From Pseudomonas sp. NFACC02 (GTDB lineage Bacteria > Pseudomonadota > Gammaproteobacteria > Pseudomonadales > Pseudomonadaceae), in the NCBI RefSeq assembly GCF_900110765.1, contig NZ_FOEO01000032.1:1-60512 (forward strand): 60,512 nucleotides of DNA. The letters are read 5' to 3'. The first letter of the stretch is position 1. Every line of letters begins with the position of its first letter. Below are positions 1 through 7,796 of this stretch, in pieces. A program made the translations under genes and the position numbers. The notes below the pieces were generated by a model. The model was not told where the DNA came from, did not search any database, and worked only from the letters and a program-made list of their open reading frames with translations.

Positions 1-86
1 GATCTGCCGGGAACCGGCAGCAAGACCTGTGCATGCAGGGTGTCAGGCAGAATCGAGTCGCCTGGTTTTGCTACCGCTGCGCGGTA

Positions 87-116
87 GATCGCGGGGCAAG
101 CCACGCTCCTACAGGG
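87..116. repeat. REP-like half element
   Basis: A GC-rich sequence reading GCGGGGCAAGCCACGCTCC followed by TACAGGG matches the arm of Pseudomonas REP elements, and it resembles the doublet at 3259-3347. An adjoining short palindrome, CTACCGCTGCGCGGTAG, lies just to its left (about 71-87). No inverted partner is present within the window, so this is a solitary or truncated REP. Assignment is by pattern only. Confidence 0.6.
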
Positions 117-119
117 ACT

Positions 120-488
120 GTGTCAGCCTGATGGATCTGCTTTTGATTTTGCTTTTCGACATCGATATTCCGGACACCGCAAATCGCGACTTGGGTGCAG
201 GCTGAACGCAGGCGATGCGCAGTGGGCCGAGCGGCATGGATGCCGCGAGAGTGCCGTCAGGACATGGATGTCCGTTCGGCGCGGGCCCACGGAGCGTCGC
301 CGGAGTGAAGGGACCCGACGCAGGAGGGCCAAACCGGGAGCCAGACACTTGGTGACTTGGTGTCTTTTCAAGTCACTCGCCGAAGGCGAAACAGGTCTGG
401 CGTTAGCCAGACTCTAGTAGCGCCGCCGCAAGATACGGATACACTCCGAATCCAATCCAGCCCCAGCCCCAGCCCCAGCCCCAGCCAG
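120..488. other. intergenic structured element with twin palindromes and CCCCAG repeats
   Basis: About 370 bases upstream of the xenB stop contain no convincing gene. They hold two perfect palindromes with the same centre, GCGGCATGGATGCCGC (231-246) and GGACATGGATGTCC (260-273), then a stretch around 336-385 with repeated TTGGTGACTTGGTGTC-like wording, and finally about five tandem CCCCAG hexamers (457-484). Short open frames exist on both strands but have no start signals or recognisable product. I have a general memory of similar palindrome-rich intergenic sequence recurring in Pseudomonas genomes; its role is unknown to me. Confidence 0.4.
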
Positions 489-498
489 AGAACGCTGA

Positions 499-1548
499 TT
501 ACAGCGTCGGGTAATCGATATACCCCACAGCCCCTTTCCCATAGAACGTCTCGGGATGCGGCTCGTTCAGCGGTGCATCCTTGGCCAGGCGTGCAGGCAG
601 ATCAGGGTTCGCGATGAACGGCACACCGAAGGCCACCGCATCCGCTTTACCGCTGGCCAGCCATTCATTGGCGCTCTGCTTGGTGAATTTTTCGTTGGCG
701 ATGAACGCTCCGCCAAACGCCTCTTTCAGGCGTGGGCCCAGACTGTCGTCCTGCTCACGCTCACGGGCACAGATGAACGCGATGCCGCGCTTGCCCAGTT
801 CCCGGGCGACGTAGGTGAAGGTTTCAGCCAGGTTGTCGTCACCCATGTCATGGCTATCAGCGCGAGGCGCCAGGTGCACGCCGACACGGCCCGCGCCCCA
901 AACCTCAACGGCTGCGTCGGTCACTTCCAGCAGTAGACGTGCGCGGTTTTCCAGCGAGCCGCCGTAGCGGTCGGTGCGCGTGTTCGTGCTGCTTTGCAGG
1001 AACTGATCGAGCAGGTAACCGTTGGCGCCATGGATTTCCACGCCATCGAAACCCGCGGCCTTGGCGTTCTCGGCACCCACGCGGTAGGCGTCGACGATGT
1101 CTTCGATCTCAGCCAGTTCCAGGGCACGCGGCGTCACGTAATCGGACAGCGGGCGCACCAGGCTCACGTGGCCTTTTGGCTGAATCGCGCTCGGGGCAAC
1201 GGGTGTCTCGCCGTTCAGGTAGGTCGGGTGGGAAATACGTCCGACATGCCACAGTTGCAGCACCATTTTACCGCCCGCGGCGTGCACGGCCTTGGTGATG
1301 TTGCTCCAGCCGCGAACCTGATCGTTGGACCAGATACCGGGAGTGTCCGGGTAACCGACGCCCATCGGAGTGACCGACGTCGCCTCGCTGATGATCAGGC
1401 CAGCGGAAGCGCGCTGGACGTAATACTCGGCCATCATCGCGTTCGGAACACGGCCTTCATCCGCGCGGCACCGGGTCAGCGGCGCCATGATGATACGGTT
1501 GGCCAGTTCGAGCTCGCCCATCTTGATCGGGTCAAAAATTGTAGCCAT
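499..1548 (-). CDS. xenB: alkene reductase, Old yellow enzyme family (XenB type)
   Basis: FMN-dependent NAD(P)H:flavin oxidoreductase that reduces activated C=C bonds of enones and other electrophilic xenobiotics in the cytoplasm. The 349-residue protein has the family opening NRIIMAPLTRCRA, the HVGRISH segment near residue 100, the HGANGYLLDQF segment near residue 170 (the H..N pair that binds the substrate carbonyl), and ends with a GYIDYPTL tail typical of the family. The start at 1548 (MATIFDP) is preferred over an in-frame ATG 15 bases upstream because GAGGA lies about 9 bases before it. It is the last gene of the pyeR-pyeM-xenB operon, 61 bases after pyeM, so it is probably derepressed together with the efflux pump. 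A second family member lies at 50274-51404. Confidence 0.9.
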   Translation of the reverse strand: MATIFDPIKMGELELANRIIMAPLTRCRADEGRVPNAMMAEYYVQRASAGLIISEATSVTPMGVGYPDTPGIWSNDQVRGWSNITKAVHAAGGKMVLQLWHVGRISHPTYLNGETPVAPSAIQPKGHVSLVRPLSDYVTPRALELAEIEDIVDAYRVGAENAKAAGFDGVEIHGANGYLLDQFLQSSTNTRTDRYGGSLENRARLLLEVTDAAVEVWGAGRVGVHLAPRADSHDMGDDNLAETFTYVARELGKRGIAFICAREREQDDSLGPRLKEAFGGAFIANEKFTKQSANEWLASGKADAVAFGVPFIANPDLPARLAKDAPLNEPHPETFYGKGAVGYIDYPTL

Positions 1549-1609
1549 CGGGAATATCCTCAATGCATGAGTGAGTAGGTGAATCCGCAGTGTTCAAATC
1601 GTTCACGAA

Positions 1610-2776
1610 TCAGTTCGTTGCAGCGGCCAGTTCGCCATCGCCGCGTTGACGGAAATTAATCAGGGTCACCAACAGGGCCAGTATTGCCAGGCCGCCAGCA
1701 GCGAGGGGCACGCTGGTCAGGCCGTAGCCGTGGGCAATGACACTGCCGCCCACCCATGCGCCCAAGGCGTTGCCGACGTTGAAGGCACCGATGTTCAGCG
1801 TCGACACCAGATTCGGTGCGTCCTTGCCGAAGGTCACCACGTTGATCTGCAACGCAGGCACAGCGGCGAAACAGGCAGTGGCCCAGAGGAAGAGGGTGAT
1901 TTCAGCCGGAATCAGCGCAACGCTGGTCCAGGTGAAGACGGTCGAGGTCACGGCCATGGCGATGAACACGCCAATCAGCGTGGCGGCCAGACGTCGATCA
2001 GCCAGCTTGCCGCCAATGATGTTGCCGGCGGTCAGCCCCAGGCCGATCAGCATCAAGGTCCAGGTCACGCCCAGCGGCGACACGCCGGTGATTTCACCCA
2101 GCAACGGCGCGACGTAGGTGAACAGGGCGAACACGGAGGCGGCAAACAGTGCGGTCATGCTCAGCGACAGCCAGATCCCGGCACCTTTGAGGGCACCGAG
2201 TTCAGCGCGCATGTCGAGCTTCTCTTCATCGCGCTTGGCCGGCAGGAAACGGATCAGGCCGATGAAGGCAATAACGCCGATCACGGTGACTGCGAAGAAG
2301 GTCGAGCGCCAGCCCGCCTGTTGTCCGAGTGCGGTGCCCAAGGGCACGCCCAGTACGTTGGCAAGCGTCAGGCCGGTGAACATCAGCGCAACGGCCGAGG
2401 CTCGGCGGTTGGCCGGAACCAGACCGGCCGCAACGACCGAACCGATGCCGAAGAATGCGCCATGGCACAGTGCCGTAATCACGCGGGCAAACATCAGAAT
2501 GTTGTAATCGGCGGCGACGGCGCAGAGCAGGTTGCCGATGATGAAAATCCCCATCAGCGTGACCAGTGCTGCTTTGCGCGGCAGTCTGGCGGTGGCCATG
2601 GCCATGAACGGTGCACCAATGGCAACGCCCAGCGCGTAACCGGTCACCAGCCAGCCGGCTCCGGGAATGCTGACGCCCAGGTCGGTGGCCACGTCGGGCA
2701 GCAGGCCCATGATCACGAACTCGGTCGTTCCGATGGCAAAGGCGCTCAGGGCCAGAATGAGTAGCGAAAGGGGCAC
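1610..2776 (-). CDS. pyeM: MFS transporter, drug/arabinose-efflux type (PyeM)
   Basis: Inner-membrane major facilitator of 388 residues with twelve predicted hydrophobic helices. The N-terminal GTTEFVIMGLLPDVATDLG stretch and the GYALGVAIGAPFMA stretch in helix 2 are typical of the AraJ/CmlA-like drug:H+ antiporter-1 family. The substrate cannot be read from sequence. The start is GTG with GGAG seven bases upstream. It sits 40 bases after the ArsR gene and 61 before xenB, the same order as the pyeR-pyeM-xenB operon known in P. aeruginosa, which points to export of a compound related to the xenB substrates. Confidence 0.85.
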   Translation of the reverse strand: MPLSLLILALSAFAIGTTEFVIMGLLPDVATDLGVSIPGAGWLVTGYALGVAIGAPFMAMATARLPRKAALVTLMGIFIIGNLLCAVAADYNILMFARVITALCHGAFFGIGSVVAAGLVPANRRASAVALMFTGLTLANVLGVPLGTALGQQAGWRSTFFAVTVIGVIAFIGLIRFLPAKRDEEKLDMRAELGALKGAGIWLSLSMTALFAASVFALFTYVAPLLGEITGVSPLGVTWTLMLIGLGLTAGNIIGGKLADRRLAATLIGVFIAMAVTSTVFTWTSVALIPAEITLFLWATACFAAVPALQINVVTFGKDAPNLVSTLNIGAFNVGNALGAWVGGSVIAHGYGLTSVPLAAGGLAILALLVTLINFRQRGDGELAAATN

Positions 2777-2816
2777 GGTGCGTCTCCTGAAAAATCGGTG
2801 TTTGAGTGCTGCCAGC

Positions 2817-3119
2817 TCAAAGCTGCTGGGTCAGCTCCCGCAAAAACGCCTGAATGACGTCTTCATTACGTTTGAAAAAATGCCACTGCCCGTACTTCTT
2901 GCTGGTGATCAGGCCAGCACGTTGCAGCGTGGCAAGGTGAGCGGAAACGGTCGATTGCGACAGCCCCGCGCGTTGATCGATCTGACCGGCACACACGCCA
3001 TGTTCGAGCGAGTGTTCCTGATCGGGAAAACAGGCATGAGGGGTCTTCAGCCAGACCAGGATCTGACGGCGAACCGGGTGGGCCAGCGCTTTTATTATTT
3101 CGTCGAGGTCGATAGGCAT
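2817..3119 (-). CDS. pyeR: ArsR-family winged-helix repressor (PyeR)
   Basis: A 100-residue regulator with a single winged helix-turn-helix: LAHPVRRQILVWL opens the domain, the recognition helix is GLSQSTVSAHLATLQRAGL (about residues 53-71), and the wing follows (ITSKKYGQWHFFKR). It lacks the metal-binding ELCVCDL box of ArsR/SmtB sensors; the Cys residues at about positions 30 and 43 could instead serve as redox or electrophile sensors, which is inference. First gene of the operon with pyeM and xenB. A large inverted repeat lies directly upstream at 3145-3188 and is the obvious autoregulatory operator. Confidence 0.85.
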   Translation of the reverse strand: MPIDLDEIIKALAHPVRRQILVWLKTPHACFPDQEHSLEHGVCAGQIDQRAGLSQSTVSAHLATLQRAGLITSKKYGQWHFFKRNEDVIQAFLRELTQQL

Positions 3120-3144
3120 GTCGTTCTCAATCTGCGTGCAGCGT

Positions 3145-3188
3145 TATATCGCGATGGAACGAACTTTATATTGGTAAATCGCGATATA
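3145..3188. promoter_or_regulatory. probable PyeR operator, inverted repeat
   Basis: TATATCGCGAT (3145-3155) is matched by its exact reverse complement ATCGCGATATA (3178-3188), 22 bases apart, and each arm contains the internal palindrome ATCGCGAT. The pair lies 25-70 bases upstream of the pyeR start, and TATAAA, a possible -10, falls between the arms on the minus strand. A related TATATCGATAT sequence follows at about 3235-3245 towards the plus-strand gene. Position and symmetry fit an ArsR-family operator; binding is inferred. Confidence 0.6.
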
Positions 3189-3258
3189 CAAATATGAAAG
3201 GGTGCTAAGCATGGATCGAATCGGTATATCGGGTTATATCGATATGAGCGTTCCATTT

Positions 3259-3347
3259 TGTAGGAGCGCGCTTGCCCGCGATTGCGGTGGGGCAGTCAGT
3301 GAAAAAATATCTGACAGGTCACCATCGCGGGCAAGCGCGCTCCTACA
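3259..3347. repeat. REP doublet (REPIN)
   Basis: Two perfect 24-base inverted arms (3259-3282 and 3324-3347), beginning TGTAGGAGCGCGCTTGCC and ending with the reverse complement GGCAAGCGCGCTCCTACA, are separated by 41 bases. This is the classic Pseudomonas REPIN organisation between divergent genes (pyeR and the ACP phosphodiesterase). The exact arm identity suggests recent mobilisation by a RAYT elsewhere in the genome; none is encoded in the window. Confidence 0.9.
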
Positions 3348-3398
3348 GTCTTCGGTGTCTGCTACATTGCGGCGACTTGCAAACGAGCAACTGTTTTC

Positions 3399-3998
3399 AT
3401 GAATTACCTCGCACACCTTCATCTGGGCGGTCAGACGCCTTCACAATTGCTGGGCAGCCTGTACGGCGACTTCGTCAAAGGCTTGCTACCGGGTCGCTTC
3501 CCTCTGGAGATCGAGCAGGCGATCCGTCTGCACCGGCGCATCGACGCGTTCACCGATGCCCACCCCGTGACCAAACGGGCAATGGGGCGCTTTCCGGCCG
3601 AGCGTCGGCGCTATGTCGGCATCGTGCTGGACGTGTTTTTCGATCACTGTCTGGCGCGGGACTGGTCGCAGTATTCGGACGTCCCGCTGGATGCCTTCAC
3701 CGACAGGGTGTATCGCGTGCTGGCGAACGAGCCTGAATTGCCGGAGCGCCTGGCAGTGATCGCGCCGCGCATGGCGGCGCATGACTGGCTGGGTTCGTAT
3801 CGGGAATTCGACGTGGTGGGCGATGCGTTGGCCGGGATTGCCCGACGGCTGTCTCGCCCCGAGGGACTGGCCGGCGCCATGCAGGAACTGCAGGCGCTTT
3901 ATCGACCGTTAAGCGATGATTTCAGCGAGTTTTATCCGCAGCTTCAAGCGTTCGCTCAGGCAGCCCTGGCGGTTGACGCTCGTAGCTCGTCAGGCTGA
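3399..3998 (+). CDS. acyl carrier protein phosphodiesterase (AcpH/DUF479 family)
   Basis: Predicted hydrolase that removes the 4'-phosphopantetheine arm from holo-acyl carrier protein, an HD-like fold. The 199-residue length and the N-terminal NYLAHLHLGG, GSLYGDFVKG, HRRIDAFTDAH and DVFFDHCLARDW segments give the metal-binding His/Asp pattern of the family. Its 3' end overlaps the 3' end of the convergent olsA gene by 43 bases. Stand-alone gene; the upstream region holds the REPIN. The Shine-Dalgarno sequence is weak. Confidence 0.8.
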   Translation: MNYLAHLHLGGQTPSQLLGSLYGDFVKGLLPGRFPLEIEQAIRLHRRIDAFTDAHPVTKRAMGRFPAERRRYVGIVLDVFFDHCLARDWSQYSDVPLDAFTDRVYRVLANEPELPERLAVIAPRMAAHDWLGSYREFDVVGDALAGIARRLSRPEGLAGAMQELQALYRPLSDDFSEFYPQLQAFAQAALAVDARSSSG

Positions 3999-4747
3999 GC
4001 CACCTGGCCAAACAACGCAGTCTGGACCGCGGTCTGTGCTTCGAACGCCAGTGCCGCGCGTTCTTTGCCCTGGGACGCGATCGGCTCCAGCAACTGAATG
4101 TGCACGTCGCTCACCTCGTTGGCGAACAGGCGGCGCAGGTGTGACAGCAAATCGTCATCGCCAATGAATGGCGCGATGTGATCAGGGTTGCCGTCGCGCA
4201 CATAGCGGATGGCAACCGGTTGCACAGGAACCCCGGTTTCAATGGCGCTGGACAGCAGGCGACCGTGGAATGTCCGCAAATGGGTGCCGTCCGTGGTGGT
4301 GCCTTCAGGGAAGATCACCAGCGAATGGTTCCCGAGCAAGTGCTGACCCATTTGCTTTTGAATCAGCTTGCTGTCGCCCGAGCCGCGACGAATGAACAAC
4401 GTACCCGCCTTCAGTGCCAGCCAACCGGCCACCGGCCAGGTGCGCACCTCGGCCTTGGACAGAAAGGAGAGCGGGGCGAGCATGCCCAGCAGAGGAATAT
4501 CGGTCCAGGACACATGGTTGCTGACCCACAAGGCGGGCTGGACGGGCAAGGTGCCGCTGACCGTGACGCGGAACGGCAGCGCGGCCGTCAGGCGGGCCAT
4601 GAACCAGCTCGTCCAGCGCTGACGGCGGGCCATGGAGTGGCCGACGCGCACCCGTTCCATCAGGGCGAACGTACCGGCAATGGTGAGTCCCAGACCGATG
4701 ACCCACAGCACGCGGATGACGCGCGCATGACTGCGCAGCGAGCTCAT
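3956..4747 (-). CDS. olsA: lysophospholipid/lyso-ornithine lipid O-acyltransferase
   Basis: PlsC-type acyltransferase (263 residues) that adds the second, ester-linked acyl chain to lyso-ornithine lipid; related enzymes can also act on 1-acyl-glycerol-3-phosphate. The HX4D catalytic motif is NHVSWTD near residue 75, and the FPEGTT motif is near residue 144. A hydrophobic anchor (VLWVIGLGLTIAGTFALM) lies near the N-terminus. The start at 4747 is chosen because its ATG overlaps the olsB TGA by one base (TGATG), the classical translational coupling; an in-frame ATG 39 bases upstream lies inside olsB. Confidence 0.85.
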   Translation of the reverse strand: MSSLRSHARVIRVLWVIGLGLTIAGTFALMERVRVGHSMARRQRWTSWFMARLTAALPFRVTVSGTLPVQPALWVSNHVSWTDIPLLGMLAPLSFLSKAEVRTWPVAGWLALKAGTLFIRRGSGDSKLIQKQMGQHLLGNHSLVIFPEGTTTDGTHLRTFHGRLLSSAIETGVPVQPVAIRYVRDGNPDHIAPFIGDDDLLSHLRRLFANEVSDVHIQLLEPIASQGKERAALAFEAQTAVQTALFGQVAQPDELRASTARAA

Positions 4748-5502
4748 CACACCGCTGCCTTGAAGTGACGAGCGTAGCGCGGGCATAACTCGTCGCGTTT
4801 GAGCAGGATGAACACGTCGGCAACCTGAAAGTCTTCATCCCAGCACGGCTCGCCGCAAATCTTGGCGCCCAGGCGCATGTAGGCCTTGAGCAGCGGTGGC
4901 ATTTCGCAGATCACGTTGTTCGGAATGGCCAGGGTCGGCAGCGGATTCTTCGGCTCGGCGCGCAAGTGTTCGGTGCACAAATAGCGTTCACGCAAGCGCT
5001 GCATGATGGCGTGAGCCTGAATGCCACCGTCCTGCATCGGGATGCTGGCGCAGCCCATCAGGTAGCTGTAGCCGCCTTCGTTGAGCACTTCGGCCAGCTC
5101 GCTCCACAGCACGGCGATGGTCCCGCCGTTGCGATAAGCCGGGTCGACGCAGGTACGGCCCAGCTCAAGGATCGGACCCTGCAGATGGCCCAGGCCATGA
5201 AGGCTGAATTCTTCTTCGCTGTAGAAGCGGCCCAGGGTGTTGGCTGCCTTGTGGTCCAGCAAACGCGTGGTGGCGACAAGTCGACCGCTGCTGAGGTCAC
5301 GCACGCCGATGTGCATGCAGTGAACGTCGTAATCGTCGATGTCCAGACCCCGTTCGGCACCTTTTAGTCTGGCGTTGAATTCGCCGCTGAACACGCTGAA
5401 GCGCAACGCCTGCGCTTCTTGCAGAGCGTGAGGTCCGACCAGGCGCTCGGCCTGCAGGCGGCGGTCTACGCGGGTGTCTCGAATACTGGCGATCTGAGTC
5501 AT
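4747..5502 (-). CDS. olsB: ornithine-acyl-ACP N-acyltransferase
   Basis: GNAT-fold enzyme (251 residues) that transfers a 3-hydroxyacyl group from acyl carrier protein to ornithine, giving lyso-ornithine lipid, the first step of ornithine lipid synthesis. Seen: LRFSVFSGEF near the N-terminus and the acetyltransferase core ELGRTCVDPAYRNGG (residues about 110-125). Start at 5502 (MTQIASI) is preferred because GGAG lies seven bases upstream; a longer frame reaches 5604 without such a signal. First gene of the olsBA operon. In related pseudomonads ornithine lipids replace phospholipids when phosphate is scarce; I did not find a clear Pho box. Confidence 0.85.
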   Translation of the reverse strand: MTQIASIRDTRVDRRLQAERLVGPHALQEAQALRFSVFSGEFNARLKGAERGLDIDDYDVHCMHIGVRDLSSGRLVATTRLLDHKAANTLGRFYSEEEFSLHGLGHLQGPILELGRTCVDPAYRNGGTIAVLWSELAEVLNEGGYSYLMGCASIPMQDGGIQAHAIMQRLRERYLCTEHLRAEPKNPLPTLAIPNNVICEMPPLLKAYMRLGAKICGEPCWDEDFQVADVFILLKRDELCPRYARHFKAAV

Positions 5503-5716
5503 AAGGCGTCTCCGTGGGCCAGCCCTGGTCCAAGGCCGGTCGACTGAATGATTCGAAGCATTGCTGTACGAATGCAGGCTAGGCAGAGCCGATGTCACCA
5601 CCATTAAGCTTTGGTGATGGTTGCGTGACAGGCGGGGCGCAGTCGCCAGAGAGGGATTCCACGGGCTGTCATCATTGCCTGCCAGGATGGGCGGAGTCCG
5701 AGCATGAGGTCAGTTC

Positions 5717-6805
5717 ATGAGCCGTTGGCTGTTAGCACTTATCGTCTTGTCGATGGCAGGTTCGGCAGTCGCCGATACATGGCCGGACGCGCAATGGTCC
5801 GTCCGACCCCTCGTCTCCAGTCCAGCGTTGAAGGACCTCGAAACCTACGCCTTCCCGCCTCGCGACGAGCAGACCCGCAAGGGCATCCGCACCGATGCGC
5901 TGTTGATCGTCCACAACGGCGAAGTGATCTACGAACGCTATGCCGGCGTGACCCGGGCCGAGACACCGCACCTCACCTGGTCGGTCAGCAAAAGCATTCT
6001 GGCAACGGTACTGGGCGTGGCTTTTTCAGAAGGGCGGTTCAAGCTGGATGACCCGGTTGCGCGCTTTTATCCACCGTTCAGTGTGCATCCCGACATCAGG
6101 ATTCAGGACCTGCTGCACTGGGCGTCGGGCCTGGACTGGCAAGAGGATTACGAATACGCGCCGCTCAACTCCTCGGTCGTCGCCATGCTCTACACCCGAG
6201 GCCGCGGTGACATGGCGCGCTTCACCGCTGAGCACCCTGTGGCGAGCGCGCCCGGCACGACTTATCGCTATTCCAGTGGCGACAGCATGGTATTGGCCGC
6301 TGCGCTGAGGGGCATGGTGGGCGAGACGGCGTACGCCGATTACCCGTGGACCGCGGTGTTCAACCCACTGGGCATCAAGAGCGCGGTCTGGGAAACGGAT
6401 GGCACGGGCACCTTTGTCGGCTCGTCCTATGCCTACATGAGCGCGCGGGACCTGGCCCGTATCGGCTTGCTCATGCAGCGTGGCGGACGTTGGTGGGATG
6501 GCCGGTTGCTGGCGCAGGCCTGGGTCGATTTCAACCTCACGCCGTTCAGCGCCCAAACGGCCACAGATGAAGCGCCCGGTGGACAGTGGTGGCTTAACAG
6601 GACGGCGGATAACGCAACCGGCCCCTGGCCTGACGCGCCGCCGGACACGTTTGCAGGCCTGGGGCATTGGGGGCAGGCGTTGTATGTGATCCCCAGTGCG
6701 GGTCTGGTGATTGTGCGATACGCCGATGACCGGGACGGGAGCTACGATCATAACCAGTTGCTCAAGCGAGCGTTGAAAGCCGTGGCCGGGGAGCGTTCGC
6801 AATGA
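5717..6805 (+). CDS. exported serine hydrolase, class C beta-lactamase-like
   Basis: A 362-residue protein with a Sec signal peptide (residues 1-19, cleavage after GSAVA). The S-x-x-K nucleophile motif is SVSK (near residue 90) and the second-site motif is YSS within YRYSSGD (near residue 183); a GHWGQ segment near residue 317 stands where the third motif (KTG/HxG) belongs. This is the penicillin-binding/esterase 'beta-lactamase-related serine hydrolase' fold acting in the periplasm. The substrate is unknown; a true beta-lactamase role is unlikely from context. It overlaps the next gene by four bases (ATGA) and leads a four-gene operon. Confidence 0.8.
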   Translation: MSRWLLALIVLSMAGSAVADTWPDAQWSVRPLVSSPALKDLETYAFPPRDEQTRKGIRTDALLIVHNGEVIYERYAGVTRAETPHLTWSVSKSILATVLGVAFSEGRFKLDDPVARFYPPFSVHPDIRIQDLLHWASGLDWQEDYEYAPLNSSVVAMLYTRGRGDMARFTAEHPVASAPGTTYRYSSGDSMVLAAALRGMVGETAYADYPWTAVFNPLGIKSAVWETDGTGTFVGSSYAYMSARDLARIGLLMQRGGRWWDGRLLAQAWVDFNLTPFSAQTATDEAPGGQWWLNRTADNATGPWPDAPPDTFAGLGHWGQALYVIPSAGLVIVRYADDRDGSYDHNQLLKRALKAVAGERSQ

Positions 6806-7140
6806 CGGCAAGTAAAGGCTTTATTCGCCGTCGCCCGTTCAGCAGTGTCGCGATTCTGACGTTGCTGTTTCTACTCGCCGTGACCTGGAGCTGGCGTGTC
6901 CCGCTGCAGGCGTTCCCGAGCATCATCAGCGCCTACACCGCGAAGGAATATTGTTCCTGCCGTTATGTGATGAACAACCCGGTGGACTACTGTCAGGGCT
7001 ATGTGAAGCAGTGGCTGCCGAGCACATTGACGGAAAGCCGGGCCGACAAGCGCGTCACCGCCACCGGCATGGGCCGTGAAAGCCGCGCACAATGGCAGGG
7101 GCCGCGCCAGGGCTGTCGATTATTGCCTCCCGCGCCCTAA
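6802..7140 (+). CDS. small Cys-containing membrane-anchored protein of unknown function
   Basis: 112 residues. A basic N-terminus (residues 1-15) is followed by one hydrophobic segment (residues 16-30, VAILTLLFLLAVTWSW), predicted to anchor the protein with its remainder in the periplasm. The periplasmic part has four Cys residues (CSC, then DYC, then GC near the C-terminus), which suggests disulfides or a metal site. No family was recognised. The ATGA overlap with the serine hydrolase stop argues for translational coupling and a linked role. Confidence 0.6.
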   Translation: MTASKGFIRRRPFSSVAILTLLFLLAVTWSWRVPLQAFPSIISAYTAKEYCSCRYVMNNPVDYCQGYVKQWLPSTLTESRADKRVTATGMGRESRAQWQGPRQGCRLLPPAP

Positions 7141-7212
7141 GGGCGAACGTACCCGTTTGCCAGCGGTCTGACAGCCGGATAAGGTTGCCTCAATCGCGCC
7201 GCTGGAGTTCTC

Positions 7213-7794
7213 ATGCCCTCTCTCACCCGTCTGCTGCTGGCCTCGCTCGCCGTGATGGCGCTGCCTGCTCAGGCGAACTGGTATCTGGATAACGAGTCCT
7301 CGCGACTGTCGTTCATTTCTACGAAGAACGCCGACATCTCCGAAGTCCATCGCTTCCTCAACCTGCACGGCAAGGTCGATCCCAAAGGCGTGGCCGAGCT
7401 GGAAGTCGAACTGGACTCCGTGAGCACCGGCATCCCGTTGCGCGACGAGCGCTTGCGCAAGCAGTTGTTTGACATAAAGCAATTCCCTGAAGCACGCATC
7501 ACGGCGCAACTGGACATGCGTCCGATCAATGCGCTGGCGCCCGGCGCGCAGCTGGAGTTGCGGCTGCCGTTGAACGTGCAGATGCACGGCCAGTCGCAGA
7601 GCTACGACGCCGAACTGCTGGCAACGCGACTCGATGACCGGCGTTTCCAGGTGGTGACGCTGGAACCTTTGGTGTTGCACGCTGAGGACTTTGGACTGTT
7701 GCCGGGCCTGGAAGGGTTGCGCAAAGTCGCCGATCTGTCGGCGATTGGATTCTCGGTGCCGGTGGGTGCCGTGCTGATCTTTTCGGCGCGCTGA
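7213..7794 (+). CDS. YceI-family periplasmic protein
   Basis: 193 residues with a signal peptide ending at QANWY (about residue 20). The mature part is the lipocalin-like beta-barrel of the YceI family, which binds polyprenoid or other long hydrophobic chains: LDNESSRLSFISTKN opens the barrel and RDERLRKQLFDIKQFPEARI is the conserved central segment. The exact physiological ligand is not readable. GGAG lies six bases before the start; it stands two bases before the phospholipase D gene and is in the same operon. Confidence 0.85.
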   Translation: MPSLTRLLLASLAVMALPAQANWYLDNESSRLSFISTKNADISEVHRFLNLHGKVDPKGVAELEVELDSVSTGIPLRDERLRKQLFDIKQFPEARITAQLDMRPINALAPGAQLELRLPLNVQMHGQSQSYDAELLATRLDDRRFQVVTLEPLVLHAEDFGLLPGLEGLRKVADLSAIGFSVPVGAVLIFSAR

Positions 7795-7796
7795 TC

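Noticed and set aside
457..488. CRISPR-like or variable tandem repeat from the CCCCAG units
   Set aside because: Six-base units without spacers and only about five copies; a simple sequence repeat.
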